NCBI GenBank assembly: GCA_024998565.1 | Contig: JACOEM010000001.1 | Coordinates: 330,385-394,384, forward strand | Source of the DNA: Nitrospira sp. | GTDB taxonomy: Bacteria; Nitrospirota; Nitrospiria; Nitrospirales; Nitrospiraceae | Length of the DNA: 64,000 nt | Direction: 5' to 3' | Shown here: in pieces, positions 34,027-41,391 of the stretch | Position numbering within the stretch: position 1 is the first letter of the stretch | Layout of the letters: each line of letters starts with the position of its first letter | Translations under genes and position numbers: made by a program | The notes under the pieces: model-generated | Told to the model about the DNA's origin: nothing | The model's database searches: none | Seen by the model: the letters and a program-made list of their open reading frames with translations, nothing else

Positions 34027-34170
34027 TCAGCATCGATTCCAGCCGGCGACTCTCGAGCAACTCATCTCCGACGGCGGACACCACACGCCGCCGGCCGTCC
34101 CATGTACAGCGCAATCTTCGATGCGGTATCATGCCGCTCTCACCTGTCAGACTGAAGGAGCGCACGCACC

Positions 34171-34440
34171 ATGGCAAGCCAAGTCCCTCCGCAGAAACCA
34201 GTCACCTCGGCGGCGAATCCGCAGGATGTCTGGGACGTCGAACTCTTACATGTCCACGTGTCACGCAAAGGACAACTCGTCAATGCCGAGTGGGCGCTGC
34301 ATCCTCAGATTAAGGCAGACTTGAGTGCCGAAGAATGGAAAGAGCTCGGCGAGCTGATGAGCAAAGTCACCACCATCGTCGGACACCGTTTTTCTCAGGC
34401 CCTCGGCGAGACCGATCCCACCCCGCCGGGTAACGCCTGA
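34171..34440 (+). CDS. Hypothetical protein, 89 residues
   Basis: Starts MASQVPPQKPVTSAANPQDV after TGAAGGAGCG. Contains a short conserved-looking core WDVELLHVHVSRKGQLVNAE and LSAEEWKELGELMSKVTTIV. No Cys, membrane helix or signal. Lies between suhB and the AhpD-like gene on the same strand. I do not recognise it. Confidence 0.6.
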   Translation: MASQVPPQKPVTSAANPQDVWDVELLHVHVSRKGQLVNAEWALHPQIKADLSAEEWKELGELMSKVTTIVGHRFSQALGETDPTPPGNA

Positions 34441-34528
34441 CGATCGGGCACTGAAAAACCGCTGATCGCTCGCCGACGTCATATCGGGTCCGGAGCGAAC
34501 CACACCTACTCACCCTGCGAGGCTATCC

Positions 34529-34861
34529 ATGGACTGCTATTACCACTCGAAAGATCTCGGCAAATTCGGAGACATGGGGAAAGGCAACCCGGTCTTGTGG
34601 GAAAAGTTCATGAGTTATTACAGCGCCGTCTTCGCGGAAGGGGCGCTCACGGAACGGGAAAAGGCGCTGATCGCGCTCGGCGTGGCCCATGCCGTGCAAT
34701 GCCCGTACTGCATCGATGCATACACACAGGCCTGCCTGGAAAAGGGATCGAATACCGAAGAAATGACCGAAGCGGTCCACGTGGCCTGCGCCATTCGCGG
34801 TGGCGCATCACTCGTGCACGGGGTACAGATGCGAAACGTCGCTGAGAAGCTGTCCATGTAG
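34529..34861 (+). CDS. AhpD/CMD-like peroxidase-family protein (arsenosugar-associated type)
   Basis: 110 residues. Carboxymuconolactone decarboxylase fold with the redox motif HAVQCPYCIDAYTQACLEKG (CxxC plus downstream residues) after ALTEREKALIALGV. Its length and start (MDCYYHSKDLGKFGDMGKGN) resemble the peroxidase-like proteins found near arsenosugar-biosynthesis genes, but none of those genes is here. Probably reduces peroxides through the Cys pair. Confidence 0.8.
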   Translation: MDCYYHSKDLGKFGDMGKGNPVLWEKFMSYYSAVFAEGALTEREKALIALGVAHAVQCPYCIDAYTQACLEKGSNTEEMTEAVHVACAIRGGASLVHGVQMRNVAEKLSM

Positions 34862-34897
34862 GGGAGGGGAGAAAACCGAAGAGGTCGCAGAATCCGC

Positions 34898-36763
34898 TCA
34901 GTGGTAGGGGTGCTCGGGGATCGCCAGCGTAAAATACTTCCCGCGCTCTTCGTACAGAATACGACGACTCGTTAAGATGCCCAGCGCCTCTGTCAGCTCA
35001 TCTTCCGAACATACCCTGTCACGCGTTGCGTCGTTCAGCGCTGCGCGAATCTGATCCCGACTTTTCGCAGCCTCGTTGCAGGCCTCGATGATGCCCGCCG
35101 CCGGCCAGTCGTACCGTTGCCTCGTGGGCATTTGTGGATTACGACCATCGTAGATCGTGACATACTCCATGGCCTTGGAGTAATACAAAAACGGCCGGTC
35201 GCTGCTGCGCGCCAGCCGCTGCCATTCCTCCACCAAACCGGTCAATTCCTGATAGACATGGGGATCCACCGGCCAGTCGTCGAGTTCATACTCGAAATCA
35301 TAGGCGATCTTGCGCAGATCGACGCGCGCCGCATCATACACATACTCATAGGCTGTCCCCGGACCCGTGATGCGCACGCCGTACTCATGCGGTCTCGTAA
35401 AGTAGGGACTGAACCGTTGCAACCAGAACTTCCCGGTCGCTTCCGGCGCCTGCAAATGGAACAGGGACGGCAGAAGATCGATCTGCCGCCGATAGTCTTC
35501 ATTCGTCTCGCCGGGAAAGCCGAGCAGAATATTCCAGGATACCGACACTCGGTAGTAACAACTCCACTTGAGGCAAATGATGTTCTGCATGGGCGTTACG
35601 CCCTTGTCCATCGCTTTCAACTGCGAGAGACTGAGGCTTTCCAAGCCGGGCTGCATGCACTTCACGCCCCCCACGGCCAGCGTCCGGATCTGGCTCTTCT
35701 GCAGATTGCTCTTGGTTTCGATAAACACATCCAGATCGCAGTGCTCGGCGGCAAACCGGCCGAACAGGTTCTCGACATATTTCATATCGATGATGTTGTC
35801 CACCAGCCGGAACCGTGTCGTATCGTAGCGACTCGACAGATACGCCATCTCGCGAGCGACCTGTTCAGACGACTTCGCCCGGAATTTCATGCTCTGCGCA
35901 TTCAGCCCGCAGAAGGTGCAATGGTGCTTCTCGCCCCACCAACAACCGCGTGAGCCCTCATACAACAGAATACGATCCAGCCCGCGCGACGCCTCGGTGC
36001 CGAGCTCGGCCAGCAGGTGATAGTAGTCGTCGTAGTCCGGCGGGCCGGTCTGCGCGAACTCCGTAAAGAGCGCAGTATTCGGCTCACATCGAATGTCGCC
36101 CTGCTCCCGATACGTCACGCCTTTCGGGCAGGGTCCGTTCGATCCGCTCAAGATATGGGTCACCAATGCGGGGAATGTCACCTCACCTTCACCCACGACT
36201 ACATGGTCGATGAACGGAAAGGCGCGAAAATATTCCAGCCCCATCTCGCCGTCATAGTTGGCGCCACCGAACACGATCTTCACGTCCGGATACAAATCCT
36301 TGATGAGCTTCGCCATCGTCAGGCTGGCCACGTTTTGATCAAACGTGGACGTGAACCCCACGATCTTGTACTGGCCCCAATCGATGCCGGTCATGGCTCC
36401 GGTCAGGAATTGCGGCGCGGTCCGCGTGGCCATCTCCTCGAAGAACGAAATCGGCTGGCCGCTCTCCCGGGCAATCTGCTCAAACACCGGCTTGAACACC
36501 CGCGGATACTCAGCCCGTTTGGGGTTGTCGCGAAACAGCAGATAGGAGAAGAGCCACTCGCCGAACAGCGCGCGTTTCTCGCAAATCGATTCGTAGAGAG
36601 GAATCCCGATCTTGTGCGCGAATCGCACATTGAGGTGATGGCAATCGACCCCGATACCCTTCGCTTTCAACAGCGCCGACAGCGTGCCCAACTGGATGGA
36701 GGGATACTTCGAAAAGCTGAAGGGCATGTTGACGAGCGCCACCTGGGCCTGAGAGCTACTCAT
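34898..36763 (-). CDS. RiPP-maturation-type B12-binding radical SAM protein (TIGR03975-like)
   Basis: 621 residues. N-terminal B12-binding-like domain (VALVNMPFSFSKYPSIQLGT, VGFTSTFDQNVASL, FGGANYDGEMG, VGEGEVTFPAL). The radical SAM core has the unusual CX7CX2C motif in GCWWGEKHHCTFCGLN, characteristic of the RiPP maturation radical SAM C-methyltransferase family, then LVDNIIDMKYVENLF, MQPGLESLS and VSWNILLGFPGETNEDYRRQ. A C-terminal winged domain (LTEALGILTSRRILYEERGK) may bind the peptide. Start overlaps an upstream 69-residue ORF by 8 bases. Expected to modify a ribosomal peptide. Confidence 0.88.
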   Translation of the reverse strand: MSSSQAQVALVNMPFSFSKYPSIQLGTLSALLKAKGIGVDCHHLNVRFAHKIGIPLYESICEKRALFGEWLFSYLLFRDNPKRAEYPRVFKPVFEQIARESGQPISFFEEMATRTAPQFLTGAMTGIDWGQYKIVGFTSTFDQNVASLTMAKLIKDLYPDVKIVFGGANYDGEMGLEYFRAFPFIDHVVVGEGEVTFPALVTHILSGSNGPCPKGVTYREQGDIRCEPNTALFTEFAQTGPPDYDDYYHLLAELGTEASRGLDRILLYEGSRGCWWGEKHHCTFCGLNAQSMKFRAKSSEQVAREMAYLSSRYDTTRFRLVDNIIDMKYVENLFGRFAAEHCDLDVFIETKSNLQKSQIRTLAVGGVKCMQPGLESLSLSQLKAMDKGVTPMQNIICLKWSCYYRVSVSWNILLGFPGETNEDYRRQIDLLPSLFHLQAPEATGKFWLQRFSPYFTRPHEYGVRITGPGTAYEYVYDAARVDLRKIAYDFEYELDDWPVDPHVYQELTGLVEEWQRLARSSDRPFLYYSKAMEYVTIYDGRNPQMPTRQRYDWPAAGIIEACNEAAKSRDQIRAALNDATRDRVCSEDELTEALGILTSRRILYEERGKYFTLAIPEHPYH

Positions 36764-36965
36764 AAGATCCCCAATCCAGCCGGCACAAGGCGGGGGCCAA
36801 ACCCGGATAAGTCAGGGACATCGTCACGAGACAGTCGAGACCGAAGCTCGCCGCGGGCGCCCGCAGAGAGGACGACGCAGGCGTATTCACCGCGATCCGT
36901 CGAGGAGGTCGAACGAGAACGTCCGCGCCGAGCGAGAGGATCGGCTGTCGCAGTAGATGCGCCAT
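36756..36965 (-). CDS. Candidate RiPP precursor peptide, 69 residues
   Basis: ATG 36965 follows CCAGGAGAAGTC, a strong ribosome site, and the gene overlaps the radical SAM start by 8 bases. The N-terminal half is basic and leader-like (MAHLLRQPILSLGADVLVRP); a Ser/Ala/Pro linker follows; the C-terminal 25 residues contain two Cys, Tyr, Trp and Pro (LDCLVTMSLTYPGLAPALCR then LDWGSYE), a plausible core. No Nif11 or nitrile-hydratase leader is recognisable. Function is inferred from position only. Confidence 0.55.
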   Translation of the reverse strand: MAHLLRQPILSLGADVLVRPPRRIAVNTPASSSLRAPAASFGLDCLVTMSLTYPGLAPALCRLDWGSYE

Positions 36966-36977
36966 GACTTCTCCTGG

Positions 36978-37325
36978 TTAGGTCCCCGCCCGGAACGGTT
37001 CAAACTCTCGATCCGCTTTGGCAGCCAGGTAAAAATCGCTCTCCGTGAGCCCATTGATTTTGTGCGTCCAAATCTCCACCTTGCACTTGCCCCAGGCCAC
37101 GTACAGATCCGGATGATGCCCCTCGGCCTCGGCCACTGCGCCGACCTTGTTCGCAAAGGCCAGCGACTGCGCAAAATCCTTGAATGTATACAGCCGCTCG
37201 AGATGGCCTTGGGCGTTCAACGCCCACCCACGCCCCAACTCTTGCAACAAGGTCTGTGTACGATCGGCGGGGAGGGGAGGGACTCCGCCTCGACAGGGAA
37301 TACATTTATTGTCGGCCAGACTCAT
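36978..37325 (-). CDS. phhB: Pterin-4a-carbinolamine dehydratase
   Basis: 115 residues from MSLADNKCIPCRGGVPPL, start set by GAAGGAGATGTC. The active-site motif EAEGHHPDLYVAWGKCKVEI (His-His-Pro-Asp) and the downstream THKINGLTESDFYLAAKAD are diagnostic. Catalyses dehydration of 4a-hydroxytetrahydrobiopterin. A CxxC lies in the N-terminal extension. 12 bases upstream of the candidate precursor gene. Confidence 0.93.
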   Translation of the reverse strand: MSLADNKCIPCRGGVPPLPADRTQTLLQELGRGWALNAQGHLERLYTFKDFAQSLAFANKVGAVAEAEGHHPDLYVAWGKCKVEIWTHKINGLTESDFYLAAKADREFEPFRAGT

Positions 37326-37411
37326 GACATCTCCTTCGCAGACGGTGACAGCCCTTGGTCGTTTCAAGCAGAGGCTATTCTACGAGTTGCCCGTTCGGTC
37401 CCGCAACCGCC

Positions 37412-37900
37412 CTATCGCCCTGACGGTTGCGCGACCCTGCGTTCATCCATCACGGCATGCCCCCGTTCGAAAAAGAGCCCTCGATTGATGTCGCCCAGGC
37501 TGACCATCCCGACCAATGTCCCCTTTTCGACCACCGGAATCCGGCGAAAATTCTTCAGGCCCATATAGGACGCGGCCTCAAGCACCGGGGTCCGTGGCGT
37601 CACCGTCAGCGGATTCAGGCTCATGACCTCCTCGACTCGTTGAGTGAGGACATCCGCGTACCCTTCCTCCATCTCGACAAAATCCCGGCTGTGCACATTG
37701 TCATGAATATATTCGCCGTAATTGGGATAGAGCGGAATCAAAACATCGCGCAACGTCACCATGCCGATCAAGAGCTCGCCGTCCTCGACGACCGGAATGG
37801 CACCGCAATGACGACTCAGCATCTTGGTGACCACGCTACGGACCGACTCATTTCTCCTGGCCGTGACCACCCCGGTAGACATGACATCCTGGACAAGCAT
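37412..37900 (-). CDS. Tandem CBS-domain protein
   Basis: 162 residues, two CBS domains: VQDVMSTGVVTARRNESVRS to IGMVTLRDVLIPLY and VEEVMSLNPLTVTPRTPVLE to VGMVSLGDINRGLF. CBS pairs bind adenosyl nucleotides and act as energy sensors. No effector domain is attached. Start after GTGAAAGGAGGCTGCC. Confidence 0.9.
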   Translation of the reverse strand: MLVQDVMSTGVVTARRNESVRSVVTKMLSRHCGAIPVVEDGELLIGMVTLRDVLIPLYPNYGEYIHDNVHSRDFVEMEEGYADVLTQRVEEVMSLNPLTVTPRTPVLEAASYMGLKNFRRIPVVEKGTLVGMVSLGDINRGLFFERGHAVMDERRVAQPSGR

Positions 37901-38202
37901 GGCAGCCTCCTTTCACACAGGGCGACTCGTAGAGGAGTCACCGGAAGGGGAATGTATTCTGCATCATCACTCGCTCTGATCCATGCCACCTCCGACCACA
38001 TCATCCGATCATGACAGAACCGGGACCGGGTCTGCCCTTCACCATCATACCAACTCACCGGAGAATGGGCCCCTCGGCGTTCTTTGCAGACTTATGCGAA
38101 ATATGGTAGGGAAGTGGGGTTCGAAAAGAAAGCCCCTCCCTGCAACCGGTCGACGCAGGATCGGGGAGGGCCCTCTCCCAGGGCATCTCACGCGAGGTCG
38201 CT
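37901..38202. other. Divergent intergenic region before the GDPD gene
   Basis: 302 bases. The GDPD frame is open from 38110 without ATG, GTG or TTG. No repeat or RNA gene is recognised. Confidence 0.4.
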
Positions 38203-38877
38203 ATCGCCACCGTCCTTCGCATCGGTCATCGGGGAGCCGCCGGCCACGCCCCCGAGAACACCCTCGCCGCTATTTGGAAAGCCCGCTCGTTTCACGCAGA
38301 TCTCATCGAAATCGATCTCCGCGCAACCAGCGACGGTCATCTTGTATTGCTGCACGACGACACCATCGACCGCACCACCAACAAGAGCGGACACGTGTCC
38401 GAGATGTCGCTCGAGCAGATACAACGGCTCGATGCGGGGAACTGGCAGCGTGTCCCCACGCTGGAGGAAGCCTTGGACGTGGCGGGGCGCGCCGTCGGGA
38501 TGATTCTCGAACTCAAAGTGGAGGGAATCGGCAACGAGGCCTGCGCGATCGTCAAGCGCACCGGCTTCCCCGGACCGTTGATCTACGCGTCGTTTCTGAT
38601 GCCGGAGCTGCAGCGCGTACGGCACACCGATCCCGACGCGAAGATCATGGTCTTGCAGCACCGCCGGCTGCCGCCGGACCCTGTGGCGGATGTCGTCGCG
38701 TTGGATGCCTCCCATGTCGGGCTCCACTTTTCGACGGTCACACCCATCTTGCTGCAGACGTACCACAACCTCGGACGACAGGTCTTCGTGTACACCGTGA
38801 ATGAACCGCAGGACATCCAACGCATGCGCAACCTGGGCGTGGACGGCATCATTTCCGACTTTCCGGACCGCATCTGA
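38203..38877 (+). CDS. Glycerophosphodiester phosphodiesterase family protein, non-canonical start
   Basis: 224 residues if read from ATC 38203. The GDPD fold is intact: GHRGAAGHAPENTLAAIWKA (catalytic HRG and Glu), IEIDLRATSDGHLVLLHDDT (EID, HD), RTTNKSGHVSEMSLEQIQRL, and GVDGIISDFPDRI at the end. The first in-frame ATG/GTG/TTG is TTG 38347, which would remove the active site. GAGG lies 6 bases before ATC 38203, where an ATG would give the usual start (M)ATVLRIGHRGA; CTG 38140 is another option. Either a rare AUC start is used or an ATG was lost. Confidence 0.8.
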   Translation: MATVLRIGHRGAAGHAPENTLAAIWKARSFHADLIEIDLRATSDGHLVLLHDDTIDRTTNKSGHVSEMSLEQIQRLDAGNWQRVPTLEEALDVAGRAVGMILELKVEGIGNEACAIVKRTGFPGPLIYASFLMPELQRVRHTDPDAKIMVLQHRRLPPDPVADVVALDASHVGLHFSTVTPILLQTYHNLGRQVFVYTVNEPQDIQRMRNLGVDGIISDFPDRI

Positions 38878-38882
38878 ACTCG

Positions 38883-38971
38883 GCACAGAGCAGATGGCTG
38901 ATGGCCTATGGCTCGGAAAGAGAACGGCCCCGTCACTGTTCTGGGCGATAAGCCATTTGCTATTGGCTCTT
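38883..38971. repeat. Imperfect inverted repeat downstream of GDPD
   Basis: AGCAGATGGCTGAT on the left and ATAAGCCATTTGCT on the right form an imperfect palindrome around GGCCCCGTCACTGTTCTGG. It lies between convergent GDPD and MscS genes and may serve as a bidirectional terminator or be a dispersed palindrome. Confidence 0.4.
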
Positions 38972-39505
38972 AAGATGCACGGAGCTTCACCACGATCTGC
39001 TGGGCAGCGACGCTATTCGGCACCACGATATGGCGGTCATCGACCGTCTTCACCAAAATATAGCCCATGGTCATCTCATCGATCACGCCGGTTTCGAGTC
39101 CGGTCGGTGCAGACAGTTGCACACGATTGCCCCCTCGAAGGGCTGATAGAACAGCAAGGCGAAGCCGGACAACCAAGTTGCTGAGGGTGGTCTGCGCCGC
39201 CAAACCGAAGAGGATCGACGCCACACCGGCACTCGCCAGCAACGCCGTCCCCACGGAGTGCAGTTGTGGGATCGCGTTGAAGTAGAGAATGACCGCCAGG
39301 GTATAGACCACCACTTGCCCCAACCTGATCAGCAGCGTCGATGCCGCCGGATCGCTCAGAAGATACGCCACCCGGCGCACGCCCAACCGGATCATACGAG
39401 CGAGGACCCAGGCAATCAGGATACATAAGAACGCGTAAAACGCAGCCCGACCAAAGTGGCAGGATTGATGAAATCTCCACGAACAAATACGTCAAGAAAA
39501 GACAT
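38970..39505 (-). pseudogene. Small MscS-type mechanosensitive channel gene with apparent frameshift
   Basis: A start ATG at 39505 with GGGAGGTCCCT opens MSFLDVFVRGDFINPATLVG, then stops. A one-base shift near 39440 restores the expected continuation RAAFYAFLCILIAWVLARMI and the channel body: LLASAGVASILFGLAAQTTL (pore helix and beta junction), NRVQLSAPTG, VIDEMTMGYILVKTVDDRHI and VVPNSVAAQQIV. The 536-base span is not a multiple of three. Either a real disruption or a sequencing error; translation from internal ATG 39395 would lack the first membrane helix. Confidence 0.7.
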
Positions 39506-39604
39506 AGGGACCTCCCATGGCACGGCACGTGATCAGAACCAGCAACTCTTGGGACTGTATGCCATGGAAGAAGGAAGGAACAAGGGCGGAAGACCGGGTC
39601 GCAT

Positions 39605-39650
39605 AAAAAGCCACGGGCGACCCTACACTGCGGTGGGAGGTCGCCCGTGG
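39605..39650 (-). terminator. Rho-independent terminator of unit A
   Basis: Perfect 12-base stem CCACGGGCGACC / GGTCGCCCGTGG followed on the minus strand by CTTTTTAT. Confidence 0.88.
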
Positions 39651-39681
39651 ATGGCGCTTGGGACGCCGAATGTCGATTATG
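39648..39681 (-). repeat. Conserved 3' element, copy in unit A
   Basis: Minus strand GACAACAT-(9 nt)-TCGGCGTCC then CAAGCGCCATCCA, matching unit B (40155-40182) apart from a 9-base insertion and three substitutions. It contains a small GGCG/CGCC stem-loop immediately before the terminator stem. Confidence 0.7.
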
Positions 39682-39899
39682 TTGTCGGAGACACAGGACC
39701 CGGTCGAGAAGACGGGGTATCAGGATGTCCGTCGGGGGATAGTCTATCCCAGGAAACTTGTGTGCCTCGTGTTTGAATCGAATCCTTCTCTTTTTCGGTG
39801 GCTGTTATCCGGTTATCGGATAGTGCCGAGAGGCACAAGCCAGCGAAGGATCGTCAAACCCGACCGACGATCAGCCCACCCTCTACTCTGCGGGCCGTT

Positions 39900-39926
39900 C
39901 TAGTCCGGTGGCGTAAGTTCTTCCAT
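39900..39926 (-). CDS. Tiny ORF of unit A (MEELTPPD)
   Basis: ATG at 39926 preceded by CCGGGGAGGTTCACAG, a strong ribosome site. Eight codons then TAG. The Thr-Pro-Pro of codons 5-7 is shared with the unit B peptide, using different synonymous third bases (ACG/ACT, CCG/CCT). May be a leader peptide. Confidence 0.4.
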   Translation of the reverse strand: MEELTPPD

Positions 39927-40027
39927 CTGTGAACCTCCCCGGTTGAGGAGTGGCGAGGTTTCCCGAACAGGCGCGCACTGTCCATCGCCTCGTCACGGTT
40001 AACACAGCCCTTGGAATACACGATTCC

Positions 40028-40056
40028 CTATTACGCTCCTTAGAAAATCCTGTCAA
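40028..40056 (-). promoter_or_regulatory. Sigma-70 promoter of unit A
   Basis: TTGACA (40051-40056), 17 bases, TAATAG (40028-40033). The spacer ends with GGAGCG exactly as in unit B. Confidence 0.8.
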
Positions 40057-40126
40057 TAGGAAAATCGGCCCTAGTCATATTTCTTGATCCGATTCCGATA
40101 GGTCGGTTCGGGATTCTCGTTACGGC

Positions 40127-40155
40127 AAGGGCCCCTGCTTGGACAGGAGCCCCTG
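40127..40155 (-). terminator. Terminal hairpin of unit B
   Basis: CAGGGGCTCCTG / CAGGGGCCCTTG, an 11-pair stem with a 6-base loop (40138-40143). There is no U-tract, so termination would be weaker than in unit A. Confidence 0.5.
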
Positions 40156-40182
40156 GGTGGCGCTTAGGACGCCGAATGTTGT
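40155..40182 (-). repeat. Conserved 3' element, copy in unit B
   Basis: Minus strand GACAACATTCGGCGTCCTAA followed by GCGCCACC; see the unit A copy at 39648-39681. Confidence 0.7.
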
Positions 40183-40398
40183 CTGTGATGTAGCGGCCCG
40201 TGAAGACCCGCCGAGTCGAACAAGAGGGAAGAACATCTCGCCGGAGAACAACAGCCTGTCATCAACAGGCGACGTGTGGATACCGACATCAGTTCTCCGC
40301 TTAGGGGCATGACGCGATGATGGTGATCGGTGCGTCTTCGATGCCGCGAGGCATAGCCGAGAGAGAACTGTCCGGAAGCCCCGGCGAGCTGCTCGCCT

Positions 40399-40443
40399 TC
40401 AATCCGGCAGGCCGTACGGGCCAGGTGGAGTCGTATCGTTCAT
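40399..40443 (-). CDS. Tiny ORF of unit B (14 residues)
   Basis: ATG 40443 after GGAAAGGAGGGTGGACG, one of the strongest ribosome sites in the window. Product MNDTTPPGPYGLPD. The same start region as unit A with TPP in common. Confidence 0.4.
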   Translation of the reverse strand: MNDTTPPGPYGLPD

Positions 40444-40547
40444 CGTCCACCCTCCTTTCCGTTGCGGGACTCAGTGGGAGATCTAGACGGCAGCCGCGCG
40501 GTCTGTCCGGTCTCCCAGCTACCACGATGGAATCGGGCCGCAAATCC

Positions 40548-40576
40548 TATCTACGCTCCTCGAAAAATTCTGTCAA
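40548..40576 (-). promoter_or_regulatory. Sigma-70 promoter of unit B
   Basis: TTGACA (40571-40576), 17 bases, TAGATA (40548-40553). It lies exactly 520 bases from the unit A promoter, with a similar spacer. Confidence 0.75.
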
Positions 40577-40646
40577 TACAGGGTGTCGTTGATATTCCGG
40601 TGAGGACCCGACCGCCCCCGTCACTCGAGGCCGGCAACTTGCAGCC

Positions 40647-41360
40647 TTACCGGTCCGCCGGTGACCGCCCCTCCTGCATCGCGTCGCCGGACTGCTGCCT
40701 GATCACGGCCATGTCCTGTTTCTTGTAGTCGGCGGGAGGGAGGAACAACGCATCGTCGAGGCTCTTCTTTTCGATGGTCACAACCTCCCAGCGAGCCTCC
40801 TCATTCCCCTTGGCATCACGATCCACACCCTTGATCGGAAACCCGCCGTCCTTGAACAGCTCACGCATCCACCCCGGCAGCAACGAACCACCTCCCGCTT
40901 GCGCGCTCATCATCCCGAGCATGGCCGCATTCCCGATCCCCCTCGCGATACAGAGCTCGCCGGTGCTGCCGTCCGACTTGTCTTTCGTGTGATAGATCTC
41001 GCACGAATACCCCGCGGCCTGGTCGCGTTTTCCAGTCTTCGCGACCACGACATCCTCCGACCTGTCCGGTGCAGCCTTCGACGTCTCCCCCGTGGGGATC
41101 TCCATATAAATCTTTTCGTCGTGCTGAAGGCCGTACATCACCTTCTTCTTCGCATCGAAGATCATGGCGCCCTTGTCCGTATCCGGACCCATTTCTTCAA
41201 ACCGCAGCTTGTCGCCCTTCAGAAACCACTGCTGCTGCATGGTGATCCCGTCGCTCGTCTCATTCAGGAGCATGAGGCCCTCAAAATCACTCGCCGACGC
41301 GACTGCCGCAACAGCCGTCAGCAGGACGCCTCCCGCCAAACCCAGCATGACCGTACGCAT
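40647..41360 (-). CDS. Secreted DUF4412-type protein 1
   Basis: 237 residues with a signal peptide (LAGGVLLTAVAAVASA). Body: DFEGLMLLNETSDGITMQQQ, WFLKGDKLRFEEMG, AMIFDAKKKVMYGL and AGYSCEIYHTKD, the pattern of DUF4412 lipoprotein-like beta proteins. Paralogue of the next upstream gene, 31 bases away. Periplasmic; function unknown. Start after TGAAAGGAGAGCGAC. Confidence 0.8.
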   Translation of the reverse strand: MRTVMLGLAGGVLLTAVAAVASASDFEGLMLLNETSDGITMQQQWFLKGDKLRFEEMGPDTDKGAMIFDAKKKVMYGLQHDEKIYMEIPTGETSKAAPDRSEDVVVAKTGKRDQAAGYSCEIYHTKDKSDGSTGELCIARGIGNAAMLGMMSAQAGGGSLLPGWMRELFKDGGFPIKGVDRDAKGNEEARWEVVTIEKKSLDDALFLPPADYKKQDMAVIRQQSGDAMQEGRSPADR

Positions 41361-41391
41361 GTCGCTCTCCTTTCAGTCCGGATGCGCGGAG

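Larger units (their letters stand above)
39605..40021 (-). ncRNA. Twin transcription unit A (unknown RNA and/or tiny peptide)
   Basis: About 417 nt from the predicted start 40021 to the T-run at 39605. Contains a structured leader, an 8-codon ORF at 39926, several hairpins (TATCCG-ATAAC-CGGATA; GGGATAG-A-CTATCCC) and a 3' element shared with unit B, ending in a strong terminator. Bounded by its own promoter and terminator, it is an independent unit. No known RNA family recognised. Confidence 0.6.
40127..40541 (-). ncRNA. Twin transcription unit B (unknown RNA and/or tiny peptide)
   Basis: About 415 nt from predicted start 40541 to the hairpin at 40127. Same order as unit A: promoter, about 98-nt leader, ribosome site and tiny ORF at 40443, hairpins (ATGCC-TCGC-GGCAT; GCCTGT-TGATG-ACAGGC), shared 3' element and terminal hairpin. 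The body between tiny ORF and 3' element is diverged from unit A. Confidence 0.55.

Noticed and set aside
40301..40543. 80-codon minus-strand frame across unit B
   Set aside because: It starts before the predicted transcript body, lacks a ribosome site and has no counterpart in unit A.
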